Assembly: GCF_021531595.1 (NCBI RefSeq)
Contig: NZ_JADYUD010000008.1
Location: 47,250-111,249, forward strand
DNA: 64,000 nucleotides
Direction: 5' to 3'
Source: Fusobacterium perfoetens
Lineage (GTDB): Bacteria > Fusobacteriota > Fusobacteriia > Fusobacteriales > Fusobacteriaceae
This document shows positions 1 through 8,873 of this stretch, one piece after another. Made by a program: the position numbers and the translations under genes. Below the pieces are notes generated by a model that searched no databases, had not been told where the DNA came from, and saw nothing but the letters and a program-made list of their open reading frames with translations. Positions within the stretch are counted from its first letter, which is position 1; each line of letters starts with the position of its first letter.

Positions 1-1
1 A

Positions 2-1360
2 CAGGGGACATGGGTTATAACATCTTATGCTGTATCTGAAGCTATTTTTCTTCCTCTTATAGGCTGGCTTACAAAAAGATTTGGAATAGTAAGACAATAT
101 ATAATGGCAACACTTTTTTTTACAATAGCAAGTGTTTTATGTGGAATAAGTTTTAACTTTGGATTTCTTCTTTTTGCAAGAGTACTTCAAGGAATAGTTG
201 GAGCAAGTATGATTCCTCTTTCACAAACTCTTATGATGGGATTTTATCCTAAAGATAAAAAGGCTGTTGCTCTTGGAATATGGTCTATGACAATAATTCT
301 TGCTCTAGTTCTTGGTCCAGTGATAGGAGGATGGATAACAGATTCGTTTTCATGGAGAGGATGTTTTTATATAAATGTGCCTTTTGGAATTTTATCTACA
401 TATGTAGTTTATTATATCTTTAAGAAGAGAGGATATAAAGATAAAACAGAAAAAGCTCCTATAGATATAGTAGGACTTATATTTTTAACAATAGGAATAT
501 CATCTCTTCAAATAATGCTTGATAAAGGAAATGACCTTGATTGGTTTTCAAGTAAAACAATAGTAGTTCTTGCAATACTGGCTTTTGTATTTTTAACTCT
601 TCTTACAATATGGGAATGGTATCATAAAGATCCTATGGTAAATATAAAACTTTTTCTAAACAGGAATTTTACTGTTGGAGCACTGAGTATTTCAATAGGA
701 TCAGCTGCTTTTTTCGCTTCTGTTGTGGTAATTCCTTTATGGCTTCAAAACTATATGGGATACACAGCTTTTAAAAGTGGTATGGCAACCTCAACTCTTG
801 GAATAGCTATAATGTTTATAGCTCCAATTCTTGGAACACAGCTTAATAGATTTGATGCAAGAAAGGTTGTTGTATTTGGATTTATATCTTTTACAATTTC
901 AAGTTTTGCAACAGGAAACTACACTCCAGATGTAACAGCAGGGTATATAGCTTTTTCAAGATTTCTTTCAGGAATAGGTCTTGGTTTTTTCTTTTTGCCT
1001 CTTAATACAATTACTCTTTCTGAAATTTCAGACAGAGAAATGGCAGGAGCTTCAGGACTTTATAATTTTATGAGAAATATAGGAAATAGTTTTGGTACAT
1101 CTCTTTCTGTAAATTTTTGGAATCACAGAATGGCAATACATCATCAGGATATGGTGGCAGCAGTAAATACAGGAAATCCAAATTTTATATCTTATCTTCA
1201 TAATACAGCAGGAACATTTCAAGATAAACTTGTTGTAATAAATAATATAATTACAGAGCAAGCTGCTATAATGGGAGTAAATGATATAATAATTGGAAGT
1301 GGAGTTCTTATTCTGCTTTTAATTCCTCTTGTAATGCTTGCAAGAAAAACAAATAAGTAA
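2..1360 (+). CDS. DHA2-family (EmrB-like) MFS drug exporter, 5'-truncated by window edge
   Basis: This is a proton-coupled multidrug exporter of the inner membrane, of the 14-TM DHA2 type. The reading frame is already open at base 2 (QGTWVITSYAVSEA...), matching the first transmembrane region of EmrB proteins, so the gene starts before the window; the internal ATG at 104 is not the start. Antiporter motif C (LGPVIGGW) is visible near base 310, and the PFGI segment that follows TM5 in this family is present. Many hydrophobic segments run to a short basic tail (ARKTNK). A strong terminator follows directly, so it closes a transcription unit. EmrB proteins usually work with an EmrA membrane-fusion protein, which would lie upstream and out of view. 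The substrate cannot be read from sequence. Confidence 0.88.
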   Translation, partial: QGTWVITSYAVSEAIFLPLIGWLTKRFGIVRQYIMATLFFTIASVLCGISFNFGFLLFARVLQGIVGASMIPLSQTLMMGFYPKDKKAVALGIWSMTIILALVLGPVIGGWITDSFSWRGCFYINVPFGILSTYVVYYIFKKRGYKDKTEKAPIDIVGLIFLTIGISSLQIMLDKGNDLDWFSSKTIVVLAILAFVFLTLLTIWEWYHKDPMVNIKLFLNRNFTVGALSISIGSAAFFASVVVIPLWLQNYMGYTAFKSGMATSTLGIAIMFIAPILGTQLNRFDARKVVVFGFISFTISSFATGNYTPDVTAGYIAFSRFLSGIGLGFFFLPLNTITLSEISDREMAGASGLYNFMRNIGNSFGTSLSVNFWNHRMAIHHQDMVAAVNTGNPNFISYLHNTAGTFQDKLVVINNIITEQAAIMGVNDIIIGSGVLILLLIPLVMLARKTNK

Positions 1361-1365
1361 AATTT

Positions 1366-1406
1366 TCACAGGCTCTGATTTAAAAATATGAGCCTGTGAT
1401 TTTTTA
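1366..1406 (+). terminator. Rho-independent terminator after MFS exporter
   Basis: A perfect 10-bp stem TCACAGGCTC / GAGCCTGTGA (1366-1375 with 1390-1399) is followed by a T-rich run. It begins 5 bases after the stop codon. Confidence 0.92.
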
Positions 1407-1470
1407 TTTTTTGAAATCAGAAATGAAATAAAAAATAATTTTATAAAAGTAATGAAACCCAATAAAAAAC

Positions 1471-1499
1471 TTTAAAAAAACAGTGTTAAATGATATAAT
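1471..1499 (+). promoter_or_regulatory. Candidate sigma-70 promoter of the long housekeeping cluster
   Basis: TTTAAA (1471-1476) and TATAAT (1494-1499) are separated by 17 bases, just upstream of the first gene of the cluster. The -10 is perfect and the -35 matches 4 of 6. In DNA this A/T-rich, chance matches are common, so the call rests mainly on position. Confidence 0.45.
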
Positions 1500-1543
1500 A
1501 ATTTATAAAATAGATAAAGAATATAATGGGAGAATATGGCAAA

Positions 1544-2146
1544 ATGATACTTAAATGTTTTTTACTGGTTTTAATAGGAGCATTGATAGGATGGATAACT
1601 AATTTTATTGCTATCAAAATGCTTTTCAGACCATATAAAGAAGTTAATTTAATTTTTTTCAAAATACAAGGACTGCTTCCTAAAAGAAGAAATGAAATAG
1701 GAAATAGCATTGCAGAAGTTGTTAATAATGAACTTGTGTCTATAAAAGATATAATATCAAAAATATCATCTGAAGATATAGAAGAAAATATAGGTGCTGT
1801 TGTAGATAGAATACTTGAATCAAGGCTGAAAGAGGAGATTATTAAAAATTTTCCAATGGCAGCATTTTTTTTGAGTGAGTCTATGCTTGATAAAATAAGA
1901 AATATTATAAAACAAAGCATTTTAGAAAATAAAGATGAGATGATGACAGTTTTTGCAGAATATCTTGAAAGTAAAGTAGATATTAAAAGTATTATAGTTG
2001 AAAAAGTAAATGCTTTTTCTTTGGAAAAAATTGAGGAAATAATAATTACTCTTGCAAAGAAAGAATTAAAGCATATTGAGTATATAGGAGCAGTTCTTGG
2101 AGGAGTAATAGGACTTGTACAGTTTGCTGTTGTAACATTTATTTAA
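1544..2146 (+). CDS. DUF445 family membrane protein
   Basis: This is a DUF445 protein with no established biochemical role. The N-terminal membrane helix ends in the family signature [16 protein letters not shown], followed by the characteristic LPKRRNEIG stretch. The middle is soluble and helical, and a C-terminal glycine-rich hydrophobic segment ([15 protein letters not shown]) is probably a second membrane anchor. At about 200 residues it matches the shorter members of the family. An ATG at 1526 is also in frame, but GGGAGAA at 1528-1534 sits 9 bases before the ATG at 1544, so I place the start there. It is the first gene of the run that continues into ruvB 17 bases downstream. Confidence 0.8.
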   Translation: MILKCFLLVLIGALIGWITNFIAIKMLFRPYKEVNLIFFKIQGLLPKRRNEIGNSIAEVVNNELVSIKDIISKISSEDIEENIGAVVDRILESRLKEEIIKNFPMAAFFLSESMLDKIRNIIKQSILENKDEMMTVFAEYLESKVDIKSIIVEKVNAFSLEKIEEIIITLAKKELKHIEYIGAVLGGVIGLVQFAVVTFI

Positions 2147-2163
2147 AGGAGCAGAGATTTTTA

Positions 2164-3153
2164 ATGGACAGAATAGTTACAGACAAAGAGCTTGCCAATG
2201 AAACAGATTCTCAGAAAAGTCTCAGACCAAAAAGATTTTCAGAATATATAGGTCAGACAAATTTAAAAGAAAAAATGGGAATATTTATTGAAGCAGCCAA
2301 AAGAAGAGGAGGATGTATAGACCATACACTTTTATATGGACCTCCAGGACTTGGAAAAACAACTCTTGCTGGTGTAATTGCCAATGAGATGAATGTAAAT
2401 CTTAAAATTACTTCAGGTCCTGTTCTTGATAAGGCAGGAGATTTAGCTGCTATACTTACATCTCTTGAAGAAAATGACATTCTTTTCATAGATGAAATAC
2501 ACAGGCTTAATACTTCAGTAGAGGAAATTCTTTATCCTGCTATGGAAGATGGAGAGCTGGATATAATAATTGGAAAAGGGCCAGCTGCAAGATCTATAAG
2601 AATAGAACTTCCAAAATTTACTCTTATAGGTGCAACAACAAGAGCAGGGCTTTTAAGTTCTCCGTTGAGAGACAGATTTGGTGTAAGTCATAGAATGGAA
2701 TATTATACAGAAGAAGAACTTATACAGATTCTTATAAGAGGAGCAAAAGTTTTAGGAGTAGAAATAGAAAGAGAAGGAGCTTCTGAGATTGCAAGAAGAA
2801 GCAGAGGAACACCAAGAATAGCAAATCGTTTTTTAAAAAGAGTAAGAGATTATTCTGAAATAAAAGGAAATGGAATTATTACAAAAAGAATAGCAGGAGA
2901 AGCGTTAAGACTTTTAGGAGTTGATAATGAAGGTCTTGATGAACTTGACAGAAATATTATTTTTTCAATAATGAAAAATTATGGAGGAGGTCCAGTTGGT
3001 ATAGAGACTCTTTCACTCCTTCTAGGAGAAGATAAAAGAACAATAGAAGAGGTTTATGAACCTTATTTGGTTAAAACAGGATATATAAAAAGAACTCCAA
3101 GAGGGAGAATGGTAACCAATAAAGCAAAGGAACATTTTGAAATTAAGGAGTAG
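2164..3153 (+). CDS. ruvB: Holliday junction branch migration helicase RuvB
   Basis: RuvB is the AAA+ motor that, as hexameric rings on either side of RuvA, drives Holliday junction branch migration in recombination repair. Visible features are the [12 protein letters not shown] start, Walker [10 protein letters not shown], Walker B FIDEIHRL, the sensor-1 GATTRAG loop, the arginine-finger region LRDRFG, and a C-terminal winged helix ending in TPRGRMVT. The length of 329 residues is normal. No ruvA or ruvC lies in the window, so the RuvABC genes are dispersed. It is co-directional with DUF445 upstream and an Rrf2 regulator 5 bases downstream. Confidence 0.97.
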   Translation: MDRIVTDKELANETDSQKSLRPKRFSEYIGQTNLKEKMGIFIEAAKRRGGCIDHTLLYGPPGLGKTTLAGVIANEMNVNLKITSGPVLDKAGDLAAILTSLEENDILFIDEIHRLNTSVEEILYPAMEDGELDIIIGKGPAARSIRIELPKFTLIGATTRAGLLSSPLRDRFGVSHRMEYYTEEELIQILIRGAKVLGVEIEREGASEIARRSRGTPRIANRFLKRVRDYSEIKGNGIITKRIAGEALRLLGVDNEGLDELDRNIIFSIMKNYGGGPVGIETLSLLLGEDKRTIEEVYEPYLVKTGYIKRTPRGRMVTNKAKEHFEIKE

Positions 3154-3158
3154 AAAAA

Positions 3159-3581
3159 ATGAAAATAAGTACAAAAGTAAGATATGGTTTAAAAGCACTT
3201 GTTTATATAGCAGATGAAAGTTCTAAAGGAAGACTTGTAAGAATAAAAGAAATTTCAGAAAAAGAGGATATTTCAGTTCAATACCTTGAACAGATTCTTT
3301 ATAAACTTAAAAATGAAAATATAATTGAGGGAAAAAGAGGGCCTAACGGAGGATACAGACTTATGAGTGAGCCTGAAAGTGTAACTCTTTATAAGCTCTA
3401 TAAAATTCTTGATGATGACACAAAAGTTATAAACTGCAATGAAAATGTAAAAGAAACAAAGGACTGTAATGAAGAAAATTGCAATAATAGTTGCATTTGG
3501 AGAAAACTAGACAGCGCTATGAAAGAAATTTTAAAAAGTACAACACTGGCAGAACTTATAAAAAACAGAGATATGATATAG
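3159..3581 (+). CDS. Rrf2/IscR-family transcriptional regulator with four clustered cysteines
   Basis: This is a small winged-helix repressor of the Rrf2 family. The N-terminus (MKISTKVRYGLKALVYIA) and the wing segment KRGPNGGYRL are diagnostic. Near the C-terminus are four cysteines (C93, C103, C108, C112) followed by IWRKLDSAMKEIL, the place where IscR, NsrR and RsrR bind an Fe-S cluster. An iron-sulfur, NO or redox input is therefore likely but not proven; cysteine regulators of the CymR type lack this cluster. It lies 5 bases after ruvB and 9 before rsmE. Its operator and targets cannot be assigned from the sequence, and no isc/suf genes are in view. Confidence 0.88.
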   Translation: MKISTKVRYGLKALVYIADESSKGRLVRIKEISEKEDISVQYLEQILYKLKNENIIEGKRGPNGGYRLMSEPESVTLYKLYKILDDDTKVINCNENVKETKDCNEENCNNSCIWRKLDSAMKEILKSTTLAELIKNRDMI

Positions 3582-3590
3582 GAGTTTATT

Positions 3591-4307
3591 GTGATAAGTG
3601 TTATAATAGAGAGTAAAAATATTAATCTTGATAAAATTATAATAGATGATAAAAATGATGTTAATCATTTAAAAAACTCTTTCAGGGTTAAAGAGGGAGA
3701 AACTGTAAGAGCTGTTGATGGTGAAAATGAATATATCTGTAAGGTAGCTGTTATTGATAAAAAAGAAATCACTCTTGATATTGTTGAGATAAAGAAAGAT
3801 ACAACAATAAAAAATACAGAAATAACAGCTGGATTAAGTATAATCAAAAATGATAAGATGGAGCTTAGTATTCAAAAACTTACAGAAATAGGTGTTGATA
3901 AAATAATTCCCCTTGAAACTAAAAGAACAATTGTAAAACTAAATGGGAAAAAAGATAAATGGGATGTTATTGTAAAAGAAGCAACAAAACAATGTCAAAG
4001 AGTAAAGCTTCTTGAAATAGAAAATATAAAAAAATTAAAAGATGTAGATTATTCACAGTATGATTTGGTAATTGTTCCTTATGAATGTGAGGAGGAGTAC
4101 AGTTTAAAAAATCTTTTAAAAGGACTTGAAACTGTACCAAAGAAAGTTCTGTACTTAATAGGAGCTGAAGGGGGCTTTGATATAAGCGAGATAGAATATC
4201 TGAAATCAATTGAAAATATAAGAATAGTTACACTTGGAAAAAATATATTGAGAGCAGAGACAGCTTCTATCGTAGTAGGAGGAATATTAGTAAATGAGTT
4301 TCAATAA
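3591..4307 (+). CDS. rsmE: 16S rRNA (uracil-1498-N3)-methyltransferase RsmE
   Basis: RsmE is a SPOUT-fold methyltransferase acting on U1498 of 16S rRNA in the assembled 30S subunit. The knotted C-terminal SAM site is clear: LIGAEGGFDISEIEYL, then TLGKNILRAETASIV, both family hallmarks. The N-terminal PUA-like part carries HLKNSFRVKEGE. GTG start at 3591, set by GGAG at 3581-3584; the Shine-Dalgarno begins on the last base of the preceding stop codon, suggesting coupling to the Rrf2 gene. 238 residues is normal. It overlaps mtaB by 14 bases. Confidence 0.95.
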   Translation: MISVIIESKNINLDKIIIDDKNDVNHLKNSFRVKEGETVRAVDGENEYICKVAVIDKKEITLDIVEIKKDTTIKNTEITAGLSIIKNDKMELSIQKLTEIGVDKIIPLETKRTIVKLNGKKDKWDVIVKEATKQCQRVKLLEIENIKKLKDVDYSQYDLVIVPYECEEEYSLKNLLKGLETVPKKVLYLIGAEGGFDISEIEYLKSIENIRIVTLGKNILRAETASIVVGGILVNEFQ

Positions 4308-5607
4308 AAAAGTAGCATTTTATACTTTAGGCTGTAAAGTAAATCAATATGAAACAGAGAGCCTTAAGAATAAACTTATAAAACTTGGATATGAAGAAGT
4401 GCCATTTGAAGAAAGTGCAGATTTTTATGTTATAAATTCATGCACAGTTACATCTGTAGCAGATAGGAAAACAAGAAATATTCTAAGAAGAGCTAAAAAA
4501 GCAAACGACAAATCAAAAGTTATTGTTACAGGGTGTTATGCTCAGACAAATGGAAAAGAGCTTCTTGAAATAGATGAAGTTGATTATGTTGTAGGAAACA
4601 GTAATAAAACAGAGGTTATAGACCTTATAGAAAATATAGAGGGGAAATCATCTTCCTCTCATGTTGTGCTTAGTGATATTTTTAAAGAAAATGAGTATAA
4701 AGAACTTGAATTTTCAACATACAGAGAAATGTCAAGAGCTTATATAAAGATTCAGGATGGATGTAATAATTTTTGCTCATACTGCAAAATTCCTTTTGGA
4801 AGAGGAAAAAGCAGATCAAGAAAACTTGAAAATATAATAGAAGAAGCAGAAAAATTAGCAGCAGAAGGTTTTAAAGAAATAATTCTTATAGGAATAAATC
4901 TTGGTGCATATGGAGAAGATTTTGATGAAAAGATAACTTTTGAAGATCTTCTTGAAGCTGTAGTTAAAGTTGAAGGAATTACAAGAGTAAGAATAGGTTC
5001 TATGTATCCTGATAAGATTAATGGCAGATTTGTTGAAATAATGAAAAATAATAAAAAAATAATGCCACATCTTCATATATCTCTTCAGTCATGTAATGAT
5101 GAAGTCTTAAAGGGAATGAGAAGAAAATATGGAACATCGCTTATAAGAGAAAGACTTTCTCTTTTAAGAGAAAATGTACCTAATATAGAATATACAGCAG
5201 ATGTTATTGTAGGTTTTCCTGGAGAAACAGAAGAAATGTATGAAAGCAGCAAACAGATGATAAAAGAAATAGGTTTTTCTACACTTCATGTGTTTCCTTA
5301 TTCAGAAAGAGAAAATACTCTTGCAGCTTCTTTTGAAAATAAAGTATCTCCTGCTGAAAAGAAAAGAAGGGCAGCAGATTTAGAAAACTCTGAAAAAGAA
5401 AGTGCTGTAGAGGTAAGGAAAAAGTATATAGGAAAAGTTCTGAATGTTCTTATTGAAGAGAAAAAAGGAAACGGATACTATGGATACAGTGAAAATTATC
5501 TGAGAGTAAAAATAAAAGATAGGGAAGATTTAATTTTAAATGTAAATGATGAAGTTAATGTAAAAATTACTGGGTGTGAAAAGGAGTTGTTGACAGGTGA
5601 AATTTAA
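4294..5607 (+). CDS. mtaB: tRNA t6A37 methylthiotransferase MtaB
   Basis: MtaB is a radical-SAM methylthiotransferase converting t6A37 to ms2t6A in ANN-decoding tRNAs. Domain order: N-terminal UPF0004 domain with YTLGCKVNQYETE and further cysteines (NSCTVTS, TGCYAQ) for the auxiliary 4Fe-4S cluster; radical-SAM core with CNNFCSYC (CxxxCxxC); C-terminal TRAM domain from about residue 375. The KVNQYE signature and 437-residue length separate it from MiaB and RimO. It overlaps rsmE by 14 bases and the next gene by 11, so translation of the three is probably coupled. Confidence 0.95.
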   Translation: MSFNKKVAFYTLGCKVNQYETESLKNKLIKLGYEEVPFEESADFYVINSCTVTSVADRKTRNILRRAKKANDKSKVIVTGCYAQTNGKELLEIDEVDYVVGNSNKTEVIDLIENIEGKSSSSHVVLSDIFKENEYKELEFSTYREMSRAYIKIQDGCNNFCSYCKIPFGRGKSRSRKLENIIEEAEKLAAEGFKEIILIGINLGAYGEDFDEKITFEDLLEAVVKVEGITRVRIGSMYPDKINGRFVEIMKNNKKIMPHLHISLQSCNDEVLKGMRRKYGTSLIRERLSLLRENVPNIEYTADVIVGFPGETEEMYESSKQMIKEIGFSTLHVFPYSERENTLAASFENKVSPAEKKRRAADLENSEKESAVEVRKKYIGKVLNVLIEEKKGNGYYGYSENYLRVKIKDREDLILNVNDEVNVKITGCEKELLTGEI

Positions 5608-6586
5608 CAGAAATAAATCGTCAAATCCAAGAGTAAAATATGTTCTTGGAGGTTTCATTGTTTTAGTTGTGCTTACAGGAACTTTAATTTATAATCTTAT
5701 AAGTGGAAACAAAGATATAAAAGAGTGGGACAGATATATGATTATAGGAAAGGATAATATATTTGTAGTTTATGAAGATAAACTTGCAATAAAAATTCCT
5801 TTTGACATTCAAGTTGATAAAGATATAAGTTTCAGAGATTTAATAAAAGTTAAAAACTATGAAGAAATTTTAAACAGAGTAAATGGAGTTCTTCCTGAAA
5901 AAGTTGAAAAATATAAAGTTATAAAGTTTGGAGAAGTAGACATTAATGTTAAAAATGCAAGAAATATTCCAGAAGTTATGATAAATGACAGAAGACATAT
6001 TTTAACTTCAAATATGGAATCTATGTTTGATGATCTTTTAAGAGAGAAAGATATGAAAAATATTGCAAATGAAAATATAATAGTTGATATATTAAATGCA
6101 AATGGAAGAGCAGGACATGCAAGAAGAACTGGAGAAAAGCTTCGTAAAGAATTGGGAGTTAAATTTAATGCAGCAAACTATGAAACAAACGGGGAACAAA
6201 GTTATGTTATAGTAAATGATCTTCCAAAAGAAAAAGTTGAAGAGCTTGTAATGTCTATTAATGAAAAATATTTTAAAATAAAAGAAGATGCTACAATACC
6301 TACACTTGCTAATGTTGTGTTTGTTCTTGGAAAAGAAGAAAGAAAAATATTTAATGTTGAAGTAGTTGGAGACAGTGCAACGGCAGGTATTTATGCAGAT
6401 ACTCTTAAAAAAGATGGTTATAATGATGTAACACAGAAAAAAGAAGCAGTAAAAGGTACAGATACTCTTATTAACTACAATAAAGAGGATTACTATATAG
6501 CATACAAAATAGGAAAAAAACTTGGAATTGACAAATTTGTTGAAAAAAATGATTTACAAAACAAAATTGTTGTAGTTGTTGAATAA
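5597..6586 (+). CDS. Membrane-anchored LytR C-terminal (LytR_C) domain protein
   Basis: An envelope protein with one N-terminal membrane helix (VLGGFIVLVVLTGTLIYNLI) and an extracytoplasmic part of about 290 residues. A LytR_C-type module spans about residues 158-205 (VDILNANGRAGHARRTGEKL), and a second, weaker repeat is likely near 250-315 (VEVVGDSATAGIYADTLKKD). The LytR-CpsA-Psr catalytic domain is absent, so it is not a wall-teichoic ligase by itself. GTG start at 5597 with AAGGAG ten bases upstream, overlapping mtaB. Position ahead of mreD-like and mrdA suggests a role in wall synthesis or elongation; this is inference from context only. Confidence 0.72.
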   Translation: MKFNRNKSSNPRVKYVLGGFIVLVVLTGTLIYNLISGNKDIKEWDRYMIIGKDNIFVVYEDKLAIKIPFDIQVDKDISFRDLIKVKNYEEILNRVNGVLPEKVEKYKVIKFGEVDINVKNARNIPEVMINDRRHILTSNMESMFDDLLREKDMKNIANENIIVDILNANGRAGHARRTGEKLRKELGVKFNAANYETNGEQSYVIVNDLPKEKVEELVMSINEKYFKIKEDATIPTLANVVFVLGKEERKIFNVEVVGDSATAGIYADTLKKDGYNDVTQKKEAVKGTDTLINYNKEDYYIAYKIGKKLGIDKFVEKNDLQNKIVVVVE

Positions 6587-6625
6587 TTTATGTAAGTTTA
6601 AAATAAAGAGCAGAGGGAAAAGAGA

Positions 6626-7045
6626 ATGCTGGATATAATTTACCTGATTTTAATTTTTATAGTGGGAAGCATTTCCATACAAATATCTAATGGAATATTT
6701 ATTATGCCTTATTTATTGTATCTGACAAATCTCAAAACAGAAAAATCAATTATTTTGGCAGCTGTTATGGGAGTTATTTACTCTCTTCAGACTGAAAGAA
6801 TAGTTGAAATACTTTTTTTCTTTGCTCTGTTTTATATAATTTTTTATCAGATATTAAAGCATCTGGAATATACCTATATAAATGTTGTGATATTTTCTGT
6901 TGCAGAACAGATTTTATGGGCATTGGTTTTTGAAAAAGGTTTAGATTACATTGGAATTTTTGTTCCTTTTGTTTTTTATAATCTTTTCAATTTACTTTTT
7001 ATGAAACTGTATAAAAAAACTAAAGCAGGTGCAGTGAAACAATGA
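6626..7045 (+). CDS. Small polytopic membrane protein, probable MreD equivalent
   Basis: 139 residues, almost wholly hydrophobic, with about five predicted membrane segments and a short basic tail (KLYKKTKAGAVKQ). Sequence motifs are too weak to name it outright. It overlaps the start of mrdA (PBP2) by 4 bases (ATGA), which is where mreD commonly lies, and size and topology fit the MreD component of the rod-shape elongasome. No mreB or mreC is in the window. An unrelated small membrane protein cannot be excluded. Confidence 0.55.
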   Translation: MLDIIYLILIFIVGSISIQISNGIFIMPYLLYLTNLKTEKSIILAAVMGVIYSLQTERIVEILFFFALFYIIFYQILKHLEYTYINVVIFSVAEQILWALVFEKGLDYIGIFVPFVFYNLFNLLFMKLYKKTKAGAVKQ

Positions 7046-8844
7046 GACTGAAAGATTTAAAAAGCAGAAAAATGAAGCATGTGAGACTGGGAGAAAATAA
7101 TTCTGACAGATGCTGGATAGTGAAAATTGCAATAGTAGGGATATTTTTTCTGCTTGTAGTGAGAATGGGTTATCTTCAGATTTACATGGGAGAAGAGTAT
7201 AAATACAAGGCTGAAAATAACCGTGTAAAATTTGTAAGAGTTGATGCCTTAAGAGGAAATATTGTTGATGCAAATGGAGAAATAGTTGCTACAAATAAAA
7301 TAGGTTACAGGCTTAATTATCTGAATGAAAGAAAATACAATGATAAAATTTTAAAAGATTTAAGTTCTCTTACAGGTCGCAGTGAGGAGTATATTGAAAA
7401 AAGAATAAAGTATGGGGAAATTTCTATGTACACAAGAGAAAATACCATAATGGAAGATTTAGACGAAGAAACTGCTCACAAGATACTTGAAAGAAAAAAT
7501 GAATTTCCTTATCTTAATATAGAAACATATTTCAAAAGAAAATATATAGAAGATGAAACAGCTTCTCATGTTATAGGATATGTTAAAAAAATTTCAAATA
7601 AGGAATATGAAATTTTAAAAGATGAGGGATATGATGACAGAGATGTCATTGGAAAAGAGGGAATAGAAAAAGAATATGACAAAGTCTTAAGAGGAGAAAA
7701 AGGGTTTGAATATTTTGAAGTAAATGCAAGATCAATTGTCCAGAAGGTTATAAAAAATAAGCCATCAGTAAAAGGTAAAGATGTTCATCTGACAATTGAT
7801 ATGAGACTTCAGAGATATATGGAAAATGTATTTAAGGAAAGAAAACTTGTTGGAAGTATGATTGCATTAAATCCAAAAGATGGAAAAGTTCTTACTATGG
7901 TAAGTTATCCAACTTATCCTTTAAATACTTTCAGCTCTACAATTCCTTCTGACTTATGGAATGAAATTCTTTATGACAAAAGAAAACCTCTTACAAATAA
8001 ATCTATTTCAGGAGAATATCCTCCTGGATCAGTGTTTAAACCATTTGTGGCTTTTTCATTTTTAGAAGCAGGATTAGATCCTTATGAAAAATTTTATGAT
8101 GATGGAGCTTACAGAATAGGTGAATGGCAGTGGAGATCATGGAAAAGAACAGGACATGGTTATGTTGATTTAAGAAAAGCGATTATTGAATCTGCCAATG
8201 TTTATTTCTATAGAGCAGCTCATCAATATGGCTCTGGAGTAATAACAAAAAATGTTAAAAATTTTGGATTTGGAAGACCAACAGGAATTGATATTCCTGG
8301 AGAAAAAAGTGGTCTTGTCCCATCTCCTGAATGGAAAAAGAAAAGGTTTAAAGAAGGATGGTATACAGGTGATACAATTATCTTTGCAATAGGACAGGGA
8401 TATATGACAGCAACACCTCTTCAGGTAGCACAGGCTTATTCTGTTTTAGCTAATCAGGGATATGCTTACAGACCAAGGCTTGTAGATTACATAACAGATG
8501 GACAAACTAAAGAGGAAACAGAAAAAATAAAAAATGTAGATGTCAAATATCCTAAGGAATATTATAGATTACTTAAAAATGCAATGATAGGAGTAGTGGA
8601 AGAAAAGAATGGAACAGGGAAAATACTGAGAACAGAAGGTTTAAAAATTGCTGCAAAGAGTGGATCAGCACAGAACTCACAATTTAAAGAAACCCATGCA
8701 TGGGTTGCTGGATATTTTCCAGCAGATAATCCAGAAATAGTTTTTGTAGTGCTTCTTCAAGGAGCAGGAAGTGGAGGAGCTGTTGCTGGAGGTGTAGCAA
8801 AAGCATTTATAGATGAGTATTTATCCCTATATGGTGAAAAATAA
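7042..8844 (+). CDS. mrdA: Penicillin-binding protein 2, elongasome transpeptidase
   Basis: A class B PBP that cross-links peptidoglycan during cell elongation, partnered with RodA. One N-terminal membrane anchor (about residues 26-45), then the pedestal with the conserved LRGNIVDANGE segment, then the transpeptidase domain with all three motifs: SxxK as S330-V-F-K333, SxN as S384-A-N, and K539-S-G. The third motif is KSG rather than KTG, a common variant. 600 residues is typical of PBP2 without a PASTA tail. Translation is coupled to the mreD-like gene through a 4-base overlap. rodA is not in the window. Confidence 0.93.
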   Translation: MRLKDLKSRKMKHVRLGENNSDRCWIVKIAIVGIFFLLVVRMGYLQIYMGEEYKYKAENNRVKFVRVDALRGNIVDANGEIVATNKIGYRLNYLNERKYNDKILKDLSSLTGRSEEYIEKRIKYGEISMYTRENTIMEDLDEETAHKILERKNEFPYLNIETYFKRKYIEDETASHVIGYVKKISNKEYEILKDEGYDDRDVIGKEGIEKEYDKVLRGEKGFEYFEVNARSIVQKVIKNKPSVKGKDVHLTIDMRLQRYMENVFKERKLVGSMIALNPKDGKVLTMVSYPTYPLNTFSSTIPSDLWNEILYDKRKPLTNKSISGEYPPGSVFKPFVAFSFLEAGLDPYEKFYDDGAYRIGEWQWRSWKRTGHGYVDLRKAIIESANVYFYRAAHQYGSGVITKNVKNFGFGRPTGIDIPGEKSGLVPSPEWKKKRFKEGWYTGDTIIFAIGQGYMTATPLQVAQAYSVLANQGYAYRPRLVDYITDGQTKEETEKIKNVDVKYPKEYYRLLKNAMIGVVEEKNGTGKILRTEGLKIAAKSGSAQNSQFKETHAWVAGYFPADNPEIVFVVLLQGAGSGGAVAGGVAKAFIDEYLSLYGEK

Positions 8845-8873
8845 TTCTTATTTACGAGATAAAAGGGAGCAAA

